A stretch of 37,655 nucleotides of DNA from contig CAIOLO010000036.1 of NCBI GenBank assembly GCA_903859155.1, positions 1-37,655 of the forward strand, in the 5' to 3' direction. Made by a program: the position numbers and the translations under genes. Below are positions 22,077 through 30,728 of the stretch, piece by piece. The stretch is from an uncultured beta proteobacterium (GTDB lineage Bacteria > Pseudomonadota > Gammaproteobacteria > Burkholderiales > SG8-39). The notes beneath the pieces were generated by a model that was not told the DNA's origin, made no database searches, and was given only the letters and a program-made list of their open reading frames with translations. Within the stretch, counting starts at the first letter, position 1. Every line of letters begins with the position of its first letter.

Positions 22077-24251
22077 ATGATCGACTTCGACCCCTCCACT
22101 GCTTTCAAAATAACAGGCCTGATTTATCTGTTGATGCCCCTGATCGCCTGGGTCACGTTGAGCAGGGAACGCTCGCACAAGGTGGCGCTGTGGTGCGGCG
22201 GCGGTTTTGTCTTCGGCATCGGCGTGATCCTGATCGGTTTTCGCGGATTCATCCCGTCGTGGATGAGCATCACCATCAGCAACATACTGATATTCGCTGC
22301 CTGCCTGGTGCGTATCCAGTCCCTGCGCATCGATCTTGCCATCCCCTGGCGAAATATCTCGATAGTGGTGGCGGTTCTGGCCTTCGCCGGAGCTTTTGAA
22401 TTCATCCAGGATGGGTTCGACAACGAACCGTTGCGGGTGCAGTTCGCGTTGCTGGTTGACGGCTCGCTGCTCATTTATCAGTCCTCGCTGGCACGGCGCA
22501 TCGCACAAGCCAAGGATAGCCGCAACGCCAACTGGATCGCGGGCGTTTATCTGTTGCTCGGCAGCGTGTTAATCCTGCGCGTCGTGGAAATGATGGCGGG
22601 AGGACCCGTCCCCACAGTATTGACGTCAAACCTGACGACCGGCCTGATGGTTGTTTTAGGCCTGTTGTCCGCGGTGGTCGGCAATGTTGCTTATATAGGC
22701 ATATTTCTGGAACGCGCGTATGCGCGCGAAAACAAAAGCCTGGAAACGCAGCGCAATCTTTCCATAGCGCTCGAACAAATCTCCGCCGCGGTGGCCATCA
22801 CCGATGAGCGAGTTTGCATTGAGTACGTCAATGCCGCGTTCACCAAGGTCACTGGCTACAGCTTTGCCGAAGTGGCGGGAAAAAACCCGCGAATTTTGCA
22901 GTCCGGGCAGACGCCCCTGAAAACCTACCGGGAAATGTGGGACAACCTGGGCAAAGGCCTCGCATGGGAAGGGGAACTCCTCAACCGGCGCAAGAACGGC
23001 GAACTCTATTGGGAAGAGTTGCATATCGCCGCGGTCAAGAATCTCGAAGGCGTTGTTACCCATTACTTCGCCGTAAAGACCGACATCAACAGCCGCAGGC
23101 AGGCTGCGGAAGCCTTGCGCATCAACGAGCACCGGCTGCGTTTGTTGGCCGATAATGCCAGGGATGTGATCTGGGACCGGTCACCTGACGGCACGATTAC
23201 CTATATCAGCCCCTCGGTCGAGACAGTGCGGGGCTACACCCCCGCCGAAGCGATGCAGCAAACGATTGCAGAAACTCTAACCCCCGATTCCCTGACCACT
23301 GCGATGGAGTTTTTCATGCAAGTGGTGAGCGACGTGAAGTCCGGCCAAACACCGAAAAGTTTCCGGGGAGAACTTGAATTCCGCTGCAAAGACGGCTCCA
23401 CGTTCTGGGGAGATGTCATGGCGTATCCGATTGTGGATGACGAAGGTGGTGTCCGAATACTCGGCGTGACCCGCGACATTGTCGAACACAAACGACGCAA
23501 AATAGAATTGGAAAACGAGGCGCGGCGACTGACCAGTCAGCTTGCCCAAATGGACCGCCAGCGCAGCCTGGGCGAGATGTCGGCTTCGCTCAGCCACGAA
23601 CTCAATCAACCCCTCACTGCCATTCTCACCAACGCCCAGGTGGGGCTGCGCGGCGTGAAGGCGGGCCGCTTCGAGGCGGAGCGGATAGAGGAGTTTTTCG
23701 ACAAGATTATTTTCAATACCCGGCGCGCCGGCGAGATCATCGACAAGATCCGCGGTTTCATCCGCCCTGCGGAGGTAACGCAGGTGCCCGTAGACCTTCA
23801 GCGTCTGGCCAGTGACATCCTCGATTTGGTGGGGCCCGAGGCTGCCCAGTACAATGTGGTCGTCATTTTCTCCCCTTATGCCAGTCCGATGTGGGTTAAG
23901 GGTGATGCCACTCAACTCTCCCAGGTGCTGATGAATATCTATCGTAACGCCATCGAAGCGCTGCGCGAGTCAGAGCTACGCGAAATTCACGTGCAGCTGA
24001 TGCAGTTCGGTGATCGCCTCAGTCTGAGTGTATGCGACACCGGCCCGGGGCTGGACCCTGAGATGCTGCAAAAAGCGGGCACGCCGTTTCTTACCACCAA
24101 GGCCGGCGGGCTCGGCCTGGGGCTGTCGATCGCAAGGAGCATCATCGCCCAGCATCAGGGCACGCTCAGCGTGGGCATTGCCGGCGGAGGCGGCGCCTGC
24201 GTCGATATCGACCTGCCGCTCCTGCCGGCAAGCGCCGAGGTGCGGTTGTGA
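22077..24251 (+). CDS. Membrane PAS-PAS sensor histidine kinase
   Basis: This 724-residue kinase has an N-terminal membrane part with about seven helices (residues 10-212). Two PAS domains follow, about 225-340 (ISAAVAITDERVCIEYVNAAF, then a PAC end HYFAVKTDI) and 350-472 (ARDVIWDRSPDGTITYISPS, then ILGVTRDIVE). The dimerisation domain carries the phosphorylated His507 in SASLSHELNQPLTAIL, and the ATPase domain has Asn624, DTGPGLD (654-660) and GGLGLGLS (678-684). The SHELNQPL form and the FixJ-type partner downstream resemble FixL/DctB-like systems. No heme or flavin residue can be assigned. The gene overlaps the next start codon by 4 nt (GTGA), so expression is coupled. Confidence 0.9.
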   Translation: MIDFDPSTAFKITGLIYLLMPLIAWVTLSRERSHKVALWCGGGFVFGIGVILIGFRGFIPSWMSITISNILIFAACLVRIQSLRIDLAIPWRNISIVVAVLAFAGAFEFIQDGFDNEPLRVQFALLVDGSLLIYQSSLARRIAQAKDSRNANWIAGVYLLLGSVLILRVVEMMAGGPVPTVLTSNLTTGLMVVLGLLSAVVGNVAYIGIFLERAYARENKSLETQRNLSIALEQISAAVAITDERVCIEYVNAAFTKVTGYSFAEVAGKNPRILQSGQTPLKTYREMWDNLGKGLAWEGELLNRRKNGELYWEELHIAAVKNLEGVVTHYFAVKTDINSRRQAAEALRINEHRLRLLADNARDVIWDRSPDGTITYISPSVETVRGYTPAEAMQQTIAETLTPDSLTTAMEFFMQVVSDVKSGQTPKSFRGELEFRCKDGSTFWGDVMAYPIVDDEGGVRILGVTRDIVEHKRRKIELENEARRLTSQLAQMDRQRSLGEMSASLSHELNQPLTAILTNAQVGLRGVKAGRFEAERIEEFFDKIIFNTRRAGEIIDKIRGFIRPAEVTQVPVDLQRLASDILDLVGPEAAQYNVVVIFSPYASPMWVKGDATQLSQVLMNIYRNAIEALRESELREIHVQLMQFGDRLSLSVCDTGPGLDPEMLQKAGTPFLTTKAGGLGLGLSIARSIIAQHQGTLSVGIAGGGGACVDIDLPLLPASAEVRL

Positions 24252-24940
24252 CTAACCCCGCGCAATCGGCGGCAGTGCCGCGACGAGCGGTTACCGTCGA
24301 CGATGTGCGCCTGGCCGAGCGCTGCGCACGCGGACGCATTGTGCTGATTGACGACGATGCCGAAATTGTCGACGCGCTGACGTCCTTGCTCGACCTGGAG
24401 GGCTATGCCTGCGAGAGGTACCCCTCGGCGCTCAGTTACCTCCACATGAGGGTATTCAACCGCCCGCAGTTCCCGGGGCCGAACTGCATTGTTTGCGACG
24501 TGAAAATGCCGGGGCTTGACGGCCTGGAACTGCAGCGGCGCCTGGCCGAACTGGACGACACGCCGCTCCTGCTCATGAGCGGCGCGAGCGGGGCCGAGGA
24601 AGCGGCGAAGGCGTTTCGCGCCGGCGCGCTGGATTTTCTGATCAAGCCGATCGAGGCCGAGACGCTGCTCGCCGCCGTGGCCAAGGCGCTCTCGGTCAGC
24701 ACCGATCGGCAGCGCCTGCGCGAACGGCGCTCCGAGCTTGCGCGGAGGATCGCTTCATTGACCAGGCGCGAGCGCGATGTTGTGCGCTGCGTGGCGCGGG
24801 GCGAGATCAATCGCGACATCGCCGATCAGTTGGGCATCGCACTGCGCACGGTCAAGCTGCACCGTCAGCGGGGAATGGAAAAACTGGGGGTCGGCACTGT
24901 TGCTGATCTTGCCCGCCTGGCCGACGAAGGGGGCCTTTGA
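24248..24940 (+). CDS. FixJ-family response regulator
   Basis: This 230-residue regulator has a GTG start inside the end of the kinase gene. The receiver (about residues 30-150) has IVLIDDDAEIV, the phosphoacceptor Asp in CIVCDVKMPGLDG and the Lys in LDFLIKPIEAETL. The LuxR-type DNA-binding domain at about 165-228 is canonical: LTRRERDVVRCVARGEINRD, then IADQLGIALRTVKLHRQRGM. Coupling to the kinase makes it the cognate output, with the receiver-only protein upstream as a second receiver. Targets are unknown. It is convergent with the AAA+ gene 39 nt away. Confidence 0.9.
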   Translation: MTNPAQSAAVPRRAVTVDDVRLAERCARGRIVLIDDDAEIVDALTSLLDLEGYACERYPSALSYLHMRVFNRPQFPGPNCIVCDVKMPGLDGLELQRRLAELDDTPLLLMSGASGAEEAAKAFRAGALDFLIKPIEAETLLAAVAKALSVSTDRQRLRERRSELARRIASLTRRERDVVRCVARGEINRDIADQLGIALRTVKLHRQRGMEKLGVGTVADLARLADEGGL

Positions 24941-24979
24941 CCGGGGTCTTGGCCCGGCCCTGTTTGTGGACTCCAGAGG

Positions 24980-26470
24980 TCAGGCCGCCGATACGGTTCG
25001 CCCGGACGCCCAGTTGCGAAGCAGCGTAATCTTTTCGGCCATGACCACCGACAAAGGCCTGGTGTTGTGGAATTCGTTAAGCAGGTGCGCGGTGCTGGGC
25101 GATTCGTTTACAGCATTCGCGGCATAGATGGCGGCGACCAGGGCCTGCTCGATCTCCGCACCCGAGAAGCCGGCGCACGAGGCTGCCAGTTGCAGCGCAT
25201 CGAACTTCGCAGCATTGAGCCCCCGCTTTCTCAGGTGGATGCGGAGGATGTCCTGGCGCGATTCCGCGTCGGGCAGATCGAGGAAAAAAATCTCGTCCAT
25301 GCGGCCCTTGCGCAGCAATTCCGGGGGCAACTGTGTCACGTCGTTGGCGGTCGCGACCAGAAACACCTTGGCGGTGCGCTCGGCCATCCAGGTCAGCACC
25401 GTGCCCAACAGCCGCCTGGAGACGCCGCCATCGGCTGCGCCACTGCCGTCGGAAGCCAGCCCCTTTTCAATTTCGTCTATCCAGAGCACGCAGGGCGCCA
25501 TGGCCTCGGCCTGCTTGAGCGCCTCGCGCACGTTGCGTTCCGACTCTCCGAGAAATTTATTGTAGAGCGCGCCGAAATCCAACCGCATCAGCGGGACGTG
25601 CCAGGTGCCGGCGACGGCTTTGGCAGCGAGACTTTTCCCCGAACCTTGCACGCCGAACAGCAACACCCCCTTTGGAGGGTCGACACCCAGCCTCTTGTCG
25701 TTCCCGACGAACGCGCCGCGCCGCATTTCGAGCCAGGACTTCAGCCCGTCCAGTCCCCCTACATCCTTGAAACTGGAGCTATCCGTGTAGAACTCTATCA
25801 GTCCGCCTTTGCCCAGGGTCTGGCGCTTGAATTCCAGCACCCGCCGCACGTCCTCGAAAGAAATCCGTCCGTCGTCTTGAATTGCATTCTGACTCAAGCG
25901 CTGCACATCCTCCTCCGACAAGCCGGCCAGGTGTTGCAAAAGCTGGTCTTCGGCGTCGTGCGGATCGATGAGTTTCCTGCCATTTTTTTCTTTCAGCCAG
26001 CGGTACGCCTCTTCAAGGTAGATGTCGCGTATCCGTTCCAGATCCGGCAGTTTCGGCGAAAATTTTGCCGACAACCTTGTCAGATCCGGGGGCAACTCGA
26101 CGCTGCCACCGATCAGCAGCAGGGTGCGCGGCCTGTCGGCGTAGCCGAATGCGATTTCCTTGACAAGCCTCTGGCTGACCGAGTCCTGCAGGTGGGGCTG
26201 AACATCGAACATCGCGAACACGCCGTTTTGCATCGTGTCGTTGATGCAGTGCAGGGCATCGCGAAATTCCTCGGTTCGCGACAGCGCGTTTGTTTCCGGA
26301 AATTTCCTCAAGCCATCGGCGGCGGTCCAGGTAAAAAGCGCCCAGCCTTCCCGCACGGATGCGCCTTCCAGGAACTTTATGATCCGGTTCTCCTCCAGCG
26401 TTTCCACCTGGACAAGCGGAACACGCGAACGGATGAGTATCGACAATTCGTCAAGCTGGTTAGAACTCAT
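24980..26470 (-). CDS. AAA+ ATPase, Ycf46-like
   Basis: This 496-residue ATPase of the Ycf46-like AAA+ group is found in cyanobacteria, plastids and many bacteria, with poorly known function. The N-terminal half (1-225) is a degenerate AAA-like region starting LSILIRSRVPLVQVETLEE. The C-terminal AAA+ module has Walker A GVQGSGKS (273-280), Walker B VLWIDEIEKG (328-337), sensor-1 ATAND and RKGRMDEIFFLDLP with the arginine-finger region. There is no membrane helix or zinc protease motif, so it is not FtsH. The ATG at 26470 has no clear ribosome binding site; a TTG lies 6 nt upstream. It follows the flagellar genes by 265 nt on the same strand. Confidence 0.85.
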   Translation of the reverse strand: MSSNQLDELSILIRSRVPLVQVETLEENRIIKFLEGASVREGWALFTWTAADGLRKFPETNALSRTEEFRDALHCINDTMQNGVFAMFDVQPHLQDSVSQRLVKEIAFGYADRPRTLLLIGGSVELPPDLTRLSAKFSPKLPDLERIRDIYLEEAYRWLKEKNGRKLIDPHDAEDQLLQHLAGLSEEDVQRLSQNAIQDDGRISFEDVRRVLEFKRQTLGKGGLIEFYTDSSSFKDVGGLDGLKSWLEMRRGAFVGNDKRLGVDPPKGVLLFGVQGSGKSLAAKAVAGTWHVPLMRLDFGALYNKFLGESERNVREALKQAEAMAPCVLWIDEIEKGLASDGSGAADGGVSRRLLGTVLTWMAERTAKVFLVATANDVTQLPPELLRKGRMDEIFFLDLPDAESRQDILRIHLRKRGLNAAKFDALQLAASCAGFSGAEIEQALVAAIYAANAVNESPSTAHLLNEFHNTRPLSVVMAEKITLLRNWASGRTVSAA

Positions 26471-26513
26471 AGGCAATTAGAAAATCAGATCGCATCGTGC
26501 AGGAACGTCGGGG

Positions 26514-26533
26514 CCCGTGGTGCAATCCACGGG
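26514..26533. terminator. Hairpin between fliJ and the AAA+ gene
   Basis: CCCGTGG and CCACGGG form a perfect 7-bp stem with a 6-base loop, in the 265-nt gap after fliJ. It may end the flagellar transcript or form a leader structure for the AAA+ gene. No T-run is visible. The rest of the gap shows no gene. Confidence 0.35.
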
Positions 26534-26734
26534 AAGCAGCGATCGCGCCAATGCCGGCGGTCGCGAATGTTGCCCAAGAACACGCCTGGCCAATTGTGGG
26601 CAATGACAACGCGGCATGCTTGACCTGGATCAATCTCACGGAAAGCAGATCCGCTCGCCCGCCGCGGCAATGAACCGCTGCCGGTAACGCCAGAGCCGGG
26701 CGCCGCCATGCACCGCCTGGATGAACCCGGCCCG

Positions 26735-27172
26735 CTAACGCAGGTTGAAGCGGGTGATGGCCAGGTTGTCCAACTGCTTTTGCTCCATCGCCTTGCGCGC
26801 ACGCTGCAGCTTTGCAGCTTCGCATTGGGTGAGATGCTGCATCTTGACTCGCTCCAGTTCCGCCGCCAAACGTTTCTCCTGCGCAAGCGCCAGGGTCTCG
26901 CGGGCCGCCGCCTGTGCTACGGCCAGCTTTTGCAGCAGAGTCTCGACATGGGCGATGTAGTGCCGGGACATGGTGTTCTGGCTCATCTTGTGCAAAGCAC
27001 CTTCGACGTTGCGCAGACGCTGCGAATAATCCGCATACAGTTCATGCAGTCTGGCCTCGGTTGAGGCCAGCTCTTTGAGCCGCCGGTTCGCCGCCACGAC
27101 CTCCACCAGCGCGGCGGCGGCCTGCGTTTGCGCACGCTCGGCAAGATGGGTCCAGGTCTGGAGTTTGTTCAT
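26735..27172 (-). CDS. fliJ: Flagellar export chaperone FliJ
   Basis: This 145-residue, almost wholly alpha-helical coiled-coil protein has the FliJ pattern: LQTWTHLAERAQTQAAAALVE at the start, LYADYSQRLRNVEG in the middle, and a Glu/Lys/Gln-rich second helix to the end. FliJ sits in the FliI ATPase ring like a central stalk and cycles export chaperones at the flagellar secretion gate. The length matches the usual 140-150. It follows fliI by 60 nt. It is the last recognised flagellar gene of this run in the window. Confidence 0.9.
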   Translation of the reverse strand: MNKLQTWTHLAERAQTQAAAALVEVVAANRRLKELASTEARLHELYADYSQRLRNVEGALHKMSQNTMSRHYIAHVETLLQKLAVAQAAARETLALAQEKRLAAELERVKMQHLTQCEAAKLQRARKAMEQKQLDNLAITRFNLR

Positions 27173-27232
27173 GCGCGGCCGTTGTTTCCGGGTTGTGTGA
27201 GACCGTGTAGTTGCAATCGTGGATGCATTGGG

Positions 27233-28564
27233 TCAAATCCTCATCAAATCCGACAACGCCTCAAGGGTGGCCGCGTAATCGACGCTTATGTGCATGTCCT
27301 GCCGCAGAAAATTCTCCATCGTCGCGCGCAAGGCGATGGCTTCGTCCAGTTCGGCGTTGGTTCCGGCCTCATACGCGCCCACCTGGATCAATTCGGCGTT
27401 CTGCTGGTAGAGCGTCCACAGCCGCCTGAAGCGGTTGGCGGCTTTCAGTGTATGCGGCTCGACCAGTGCTTGCATCACCCGGGAAATCGATCCGTTCAGA
27501 TCGATCGCGGGATAATGGGCCGCGTCGGCCAGCGCCCGCGAGAGCATGACCTGCCCGTCAAGCGAGGCGCGCGCGATATCCACCACCGGGTCCGACGGAT
27601 CGTCGTTTTCCATCAGCACCGTGTAGACCGCTGTTATCGAGCCATACCCGTGCCTCCCGACCCCGGCGCGCTCGATCAGGTTGGGCAGCAACGCGAATAC
27701 CGAGGGCGGATAACCCTTGGCGGTTGGCGGCTCCCCGACTGCGAGTCCGATCTCCCGCTGCGCATGCGCGACTCTGGTAAGGCTATCCACCAGCAGCAAT
27801 ACGCTCAGGCCGCGGTCGCGGAAATATTCGGCGATCAGATGTGCAAGGTTGGTGGCGCGCAGGCGCAGCACCGGTGAAACGTTGGCCGGCGCGGCGATGA
27901 CCACCGATTTGGCCAGGCCCTCGGTTCCCAGCGACTCCCTGATGAAGTCGTTGACTTCGCGACCGCGCTCCCCGATCAAACCGATCACCACCACATCTGC
28001 CTTGGTGTAGCGCGTGAGCATTCCCATCAGAACGCTCTTGCCCACGCCGGAGCCGGCCATCAGCCCGATGCGCTGTCCGCGGCCGATGGTGAGCACGCCG
28101 TTGATGGCCCTGACCCCGACGTCCAGTATCTGATTGATCGGGCCACGCTCCAGTGGGTTGAGGACCAGGCCCTGCAGGCTCAACTCGTCCGGACAGTCGG
28201 CAGGCGGCTTGCCGTCGAGCGGCTCGCCCCTGGCGTCGATGACCCGGCCCAGCAGCGCCGGTCCCAGGCGCGCCTTGGGCGAGCGGCTCACCAGGCGCAC
28301 CGTGGCCCCGGGTCCCACGCCCACCGGTTCGCTGAACGGCATCAGGTAAGTGGTGCGATCGCTGAAGCCCACCACTTCGGCCTCCAGCGCCGGTGCACCG
28401 TTGCTCTCGACCAGGCAAAACGCGCCCATGGGCGCAACGATGCCCTGCGCCTCGAGCGTGAGCCCGACCATGCGGATCAATTTGCCGCTGCGCACCGGAG
28501 CATCGACCCTGGCGCGGCGCACGGCAGCTGCGGCAGCCGCGGAAAAATCAGGAAACACGGTCAT
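27233..28564 (-). CDS. fliI: Flagellum-specific ATPase FliI
   Basis: This 443-residue F1-beta-like ATPase energises the flagellar type III export apparatus. Walker A is GLMAGSGVGKSVLMG (around residues 160-175), followed by VVIGLIGERGREVNDF and the Walker B strand LLLVDSLTRVAHAQREIGLAVGEPP, all diagnostic for FliI over SctN or AtpD. The C-terminal NRFRRLWTLYQQNAELIQVG segment is also typical. The ATG at 28564 is chosen, 17 nt inside the fliH end; a GTG six codons upstream is possible. A run of alanines follows the start. Confidence 0.95.
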   Translation of the reverse strand: MTVFPDFSAAAAAAVRRARVDAPVRSGKLIRMVGLTLEAQGIVAPMGAFCLVESNGAPALEAEVVGFSDRTTYLMPFSEPVGVGPGATVRLVSRSPKARLGPALLGRVIDARGEPLDGKPPADCPDELSLQGLVLNPLERGPINQILDVGVRAINGVLTIGRGQRIGLMAGSGVGKSVLMGMLTRYTKADVVVIGLIGERGREVNDFIRESLGTEGLAKSVVIAAPANVSPVLRLRATNLAHLIAEYFRDRGLSVLLLVDSLTRVAHAQREIGLAVGEPPTAKGYPPSVFALLPNLIERAGVGRHGYGSITAVYTVLMENDDPSDPVVDIARASLDGQVMLSRALADAAHYPAIDLNGSISRVMQALVEPHTLKAANRFRRLWTLYQQNAELIQVGAYEAGTNAELDEAIALRATMENFLRQDMHISVDYAATLEALSDLMRI

Positions 28565-29585
28565 CTTCAGTCGCCTCGCCACGCAAAGGGCCCGCTGGCG
28601 GAATCCCCGGCGCGTCAGCCCAACCCGCCTCGGCCTCGGGAGCCCCCGGATGGACGGCGCGCCGGTACAGGCGCTGCTTTTCCGGCTTGTGCGCGAATGG
28701 CGTGCCGGCGTCTGCCCCCAACACCGATCTGGCGAGGGCCTCCAGCCGATGCTCGATCAGGTCCTCGATCACGCCATCGGCCATCTCGATTCTCACGCTA
28801 CCGCGGCTCAGGCTGGAGTCGCCCACCAACTCGACGCTATCGGACAATTCCCCGTGCAGCGAACTGAATTTTTCCAGGTCCAGCGGATGCAGCCTCAAGA
28901 CAATGCCTTCGCCGCGGTGCTCGAACTCCATCAGGCAGTTTTCGACCAAGTGTCTGATCGCCTGGCCCGACAACGTCAACTCCCCGCGCACCAGTTGCTC
29001 GGCCAGGTGGACAGCCAGCCGCTGCAGCGGCGCGAAGAACTGCTGCGTATCGGCCATCGAGCTTTGAATGGCCGCCAGCAGTTCTTTGATGGCGGCTTTT
29101 TCGCCATCGATTTCCTGCCGCATCTGTGCCCGCGCCTCGGCCAGACCGGCTTGGAAGCCGGCCTCGCGCTCGCGCGCGAGCATCTGCTCATCGACAACCG
29201 TCTGGGCGGTGGCAACCGGTTGTCGCGCGGGTTCGTCCGCCACAGGCAGCGGCGGCATCGGTTCGGCTTGCTCGAACGAGGCTGCCTCATCGAGCGGCGG
29301 CAGCGGCTCCCGCGCCTCGCCTTCCTCGAGCAAGGGTTCGTCCGGCGCCGCCGGCAAAGCCGGTTCGCCTGCCATTTCCAGGGCGGGGGCGGGGTCCGGC
29401 GTGTCTGCGGGTGTGCCCTCGGTGTATTGCGGCGCCTTGCCTTCGTTCAGGAACGACTCGAGGAAAGCGCGCGGTCCGTCACTATTCCAGGAAGGCGAAA
29501 ACTGCCCAGACTGCTGCGGTCCGCCAAGCAGCGGGTGGGGCCGCCACTGCGCCAGGAGCCCCGCCTCGAGAGCGGACTCAGACAA
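28548..29585 (-). CDS. fliH: Flagellar assembly protein FliH
   Basis: FliH binds FliI and anchors it at the C-ring and export gate. This 345-residue protein is longer than the usual 230-260 because of an acidic, Pro/Glu/Ala-rich N-terminal half (residues about 45-150). The conserved C-terminal half begins with AREREAGFQAGLAEARAQM and includes LAVHLAEQLVRGELTLSGQA, LRLHPLDLEKF and GSVRIEMADGVIEDLIEHRL. The likely start is TTG at 29585, overlapping the fliG stop by 8 nt; a later start cannot be excluded. It overlaps fliI, so expression is coupled. Confidence 0.9.
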   Translation of the reverse strand: MSESALEAGLLAQWRPHPLLGGPQQSGQFSPSWNSDGPRAFLESFLNEGKAPQYTEGTPADTPDPAPALEMAGEPALPAAPDEPLLEEGEAREPLPPLDEAASFEQAEPMPPLPVADEPARQPVATAQTVVDEQMLAREREAGFQAGLAEARAQMRQEIDGEKAAIKELLAAIQSSMADTQQFFAPLQRLAVHLAEQLVRGELTLSGQAIRHLVENCLMEFEHRGEGIVLRLHPLDLEKFSSLHGELSDSVELVGDSSLSRGSVRIEMADGVIEDLIEHRLEALARSVLGADAGTPFAHKPEKQRLYRRAVHPGAPEAEAGWADAPGIPPAGPLRGEATEDDRVS

Positions 29586-30723
29586 AATCGTCTCCGCCGC
29601 CGGCCAGCACCATCTCCCCGGTATCGGCCAGCTTGCGCGCGGTGCGCATTATCTGTTTTTGCGCTTCCTCGACGTCGGCCAGGCGCAACGGACCCTTGGC
29701 CTCCATGTCGTCGACGAACATGGAGCGCGCGCGCGAGGACATATTCTCGAAAAACTTGTTCTTCACCTCGTCGTCGGCCCCTTTGAGTCCGACCATGAGC
29801 AGATCGGGCTCGACCGCGCGCATCAGCGTCTGGATGCTGCGATTGTCGCAGGTGACCAGATTGTCGAAGGTGAACATGTTGTCCTGGATTTTCTGTGCGA
29901 GTTCCACGTCCATTGCGGTCACCCCCGACATGATGCCCGCCAGCGGTGTCGTCTTGGTGTAATTCAGGATCTTTGCCGCCGCCTTTACCCCGCCAAAGCC
30001 GGAGGATGCGCTCGATGAATTGGAGGAGAACTGCTTGTTCATGATCTGTTCCAGTTCCTTCATGGCCGAGGGCGGCACCGTGTCCAGGTTTGCCACCCGC
30101 GAGACGATCTCCGGTCGCGCTTCGGCGGGCAGGAAATTGAGCACGTCCGCCGACACATCGGACTCGAGCACCGACAGGATGATTGCGACCACCTGGGGGT
30201 GCTCGCCGCGGATCATGTCGGCGATCGAACGCGCGTCCATCCAGCGCAGGATGTCCAGTCCCTTGCTTGACGAACCGGGCATGATCCTGCCCAGGACCGA
30301 GGCGGCTTTGTCCTTGCCCAGGGCGCGCTGCAGGACGGTTTCGACATATTCGTTGACCCCCAGGCCAAGATTGGTCTGTTTCTTGATGGTGGCAATGAAT
30401 TCATCGAGCACCGCATTGATGGCCTCCTGTGAAAGATCGGCCACCGATACCATCGCCGCGCCCAGAGGTTGCACTTCCTTGGGGTTGAGATAGCTGATGA
30501 TGTTGGCCGCTTCCTGCTCCCCCAGGAGCAGCATGAGCACCGCGGCGCGCTGGATGTTGGTGAGTTGGTCAAGCTCACGGCGCAACTCCTCGCTCATGGG
30601 CTCAGGGGCCCCCTTGACCTCCGCTTCGGCCGTTTTGGCATCCTTCTCCGGCTTCTGGCTCTGGGACGGTTTTGCGTCCTTCGCTTTCTTGTCAGTTGCT
30701 TCGTTGGTCTTTTTTTCTGCCAT
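29578..30723 (-). CDS. fliG: Flagellar motor switch protein FliG
   Basis: FliG joins the MS ring (FliF) to the C ring and carries the residues that meet the stator. The C-terminal domain has the charged torque helix region (NRSIQTLMRAVEPDLLMVGL, KNKFFENMSSRARSMFVDDM), and the middle domain contains EHPQVVAIILSVLESDVSADVL with the EHPQ motif. This 381-residue protein exceeds the usual 330-340 because of a Lys/Glu/Ala-rich N-terminal extension of about 45 residues before LTNIQRAAVLMLLLGEQEAA. The N-terminal domain binds the FliF C terminus, of which there are two encoded copies here. The ATG at 30723 lies 5 nt after the mini-FliF stop. Confidence 0.93.
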   Translation of the reverse strand: MAEKKTNEATDKKAKDAKPSQSQKPEKDAKTAEAEVKGAPEPMSEELRRELDQLTNIQRAAVLMLLLGEQEAANIISYLNPKEVQPLGAAMVSVADLSQEAINAVLDEFIATIKKQTNLGLGVNEYVETVLQRALGKDKAASVLGRIMPGSSSKGLDILRWMDARSIADMIRGEHPQVVAIILSVLESDVSADVLNFLPAEARPEIVSRVANLDTVPPSAMKELEQIMNKQFSSNSSSASSGFGGVKAAAKILNYTKTTPLAGIMSGVTAMDVELAQKIQDNMFTFDNLVTCDNRSIQTLMRAVEPDLLMVGLKGADDEVKNKFFENMSSRARSMFVDDMEAKGPLRLADVEEAQKQIMRTARKLADTGEMVLAGGGDDFV

Positions 30724-30728
30724 GGCTG

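Noticed and set aside
25067-26623. 518-codon plus-strand frame opposite the AAA+ gene
   Set aside because: It is a mirror of the real AAA+ gene, which has intact Walker motifs. The mirror frame has no recognisable domain.
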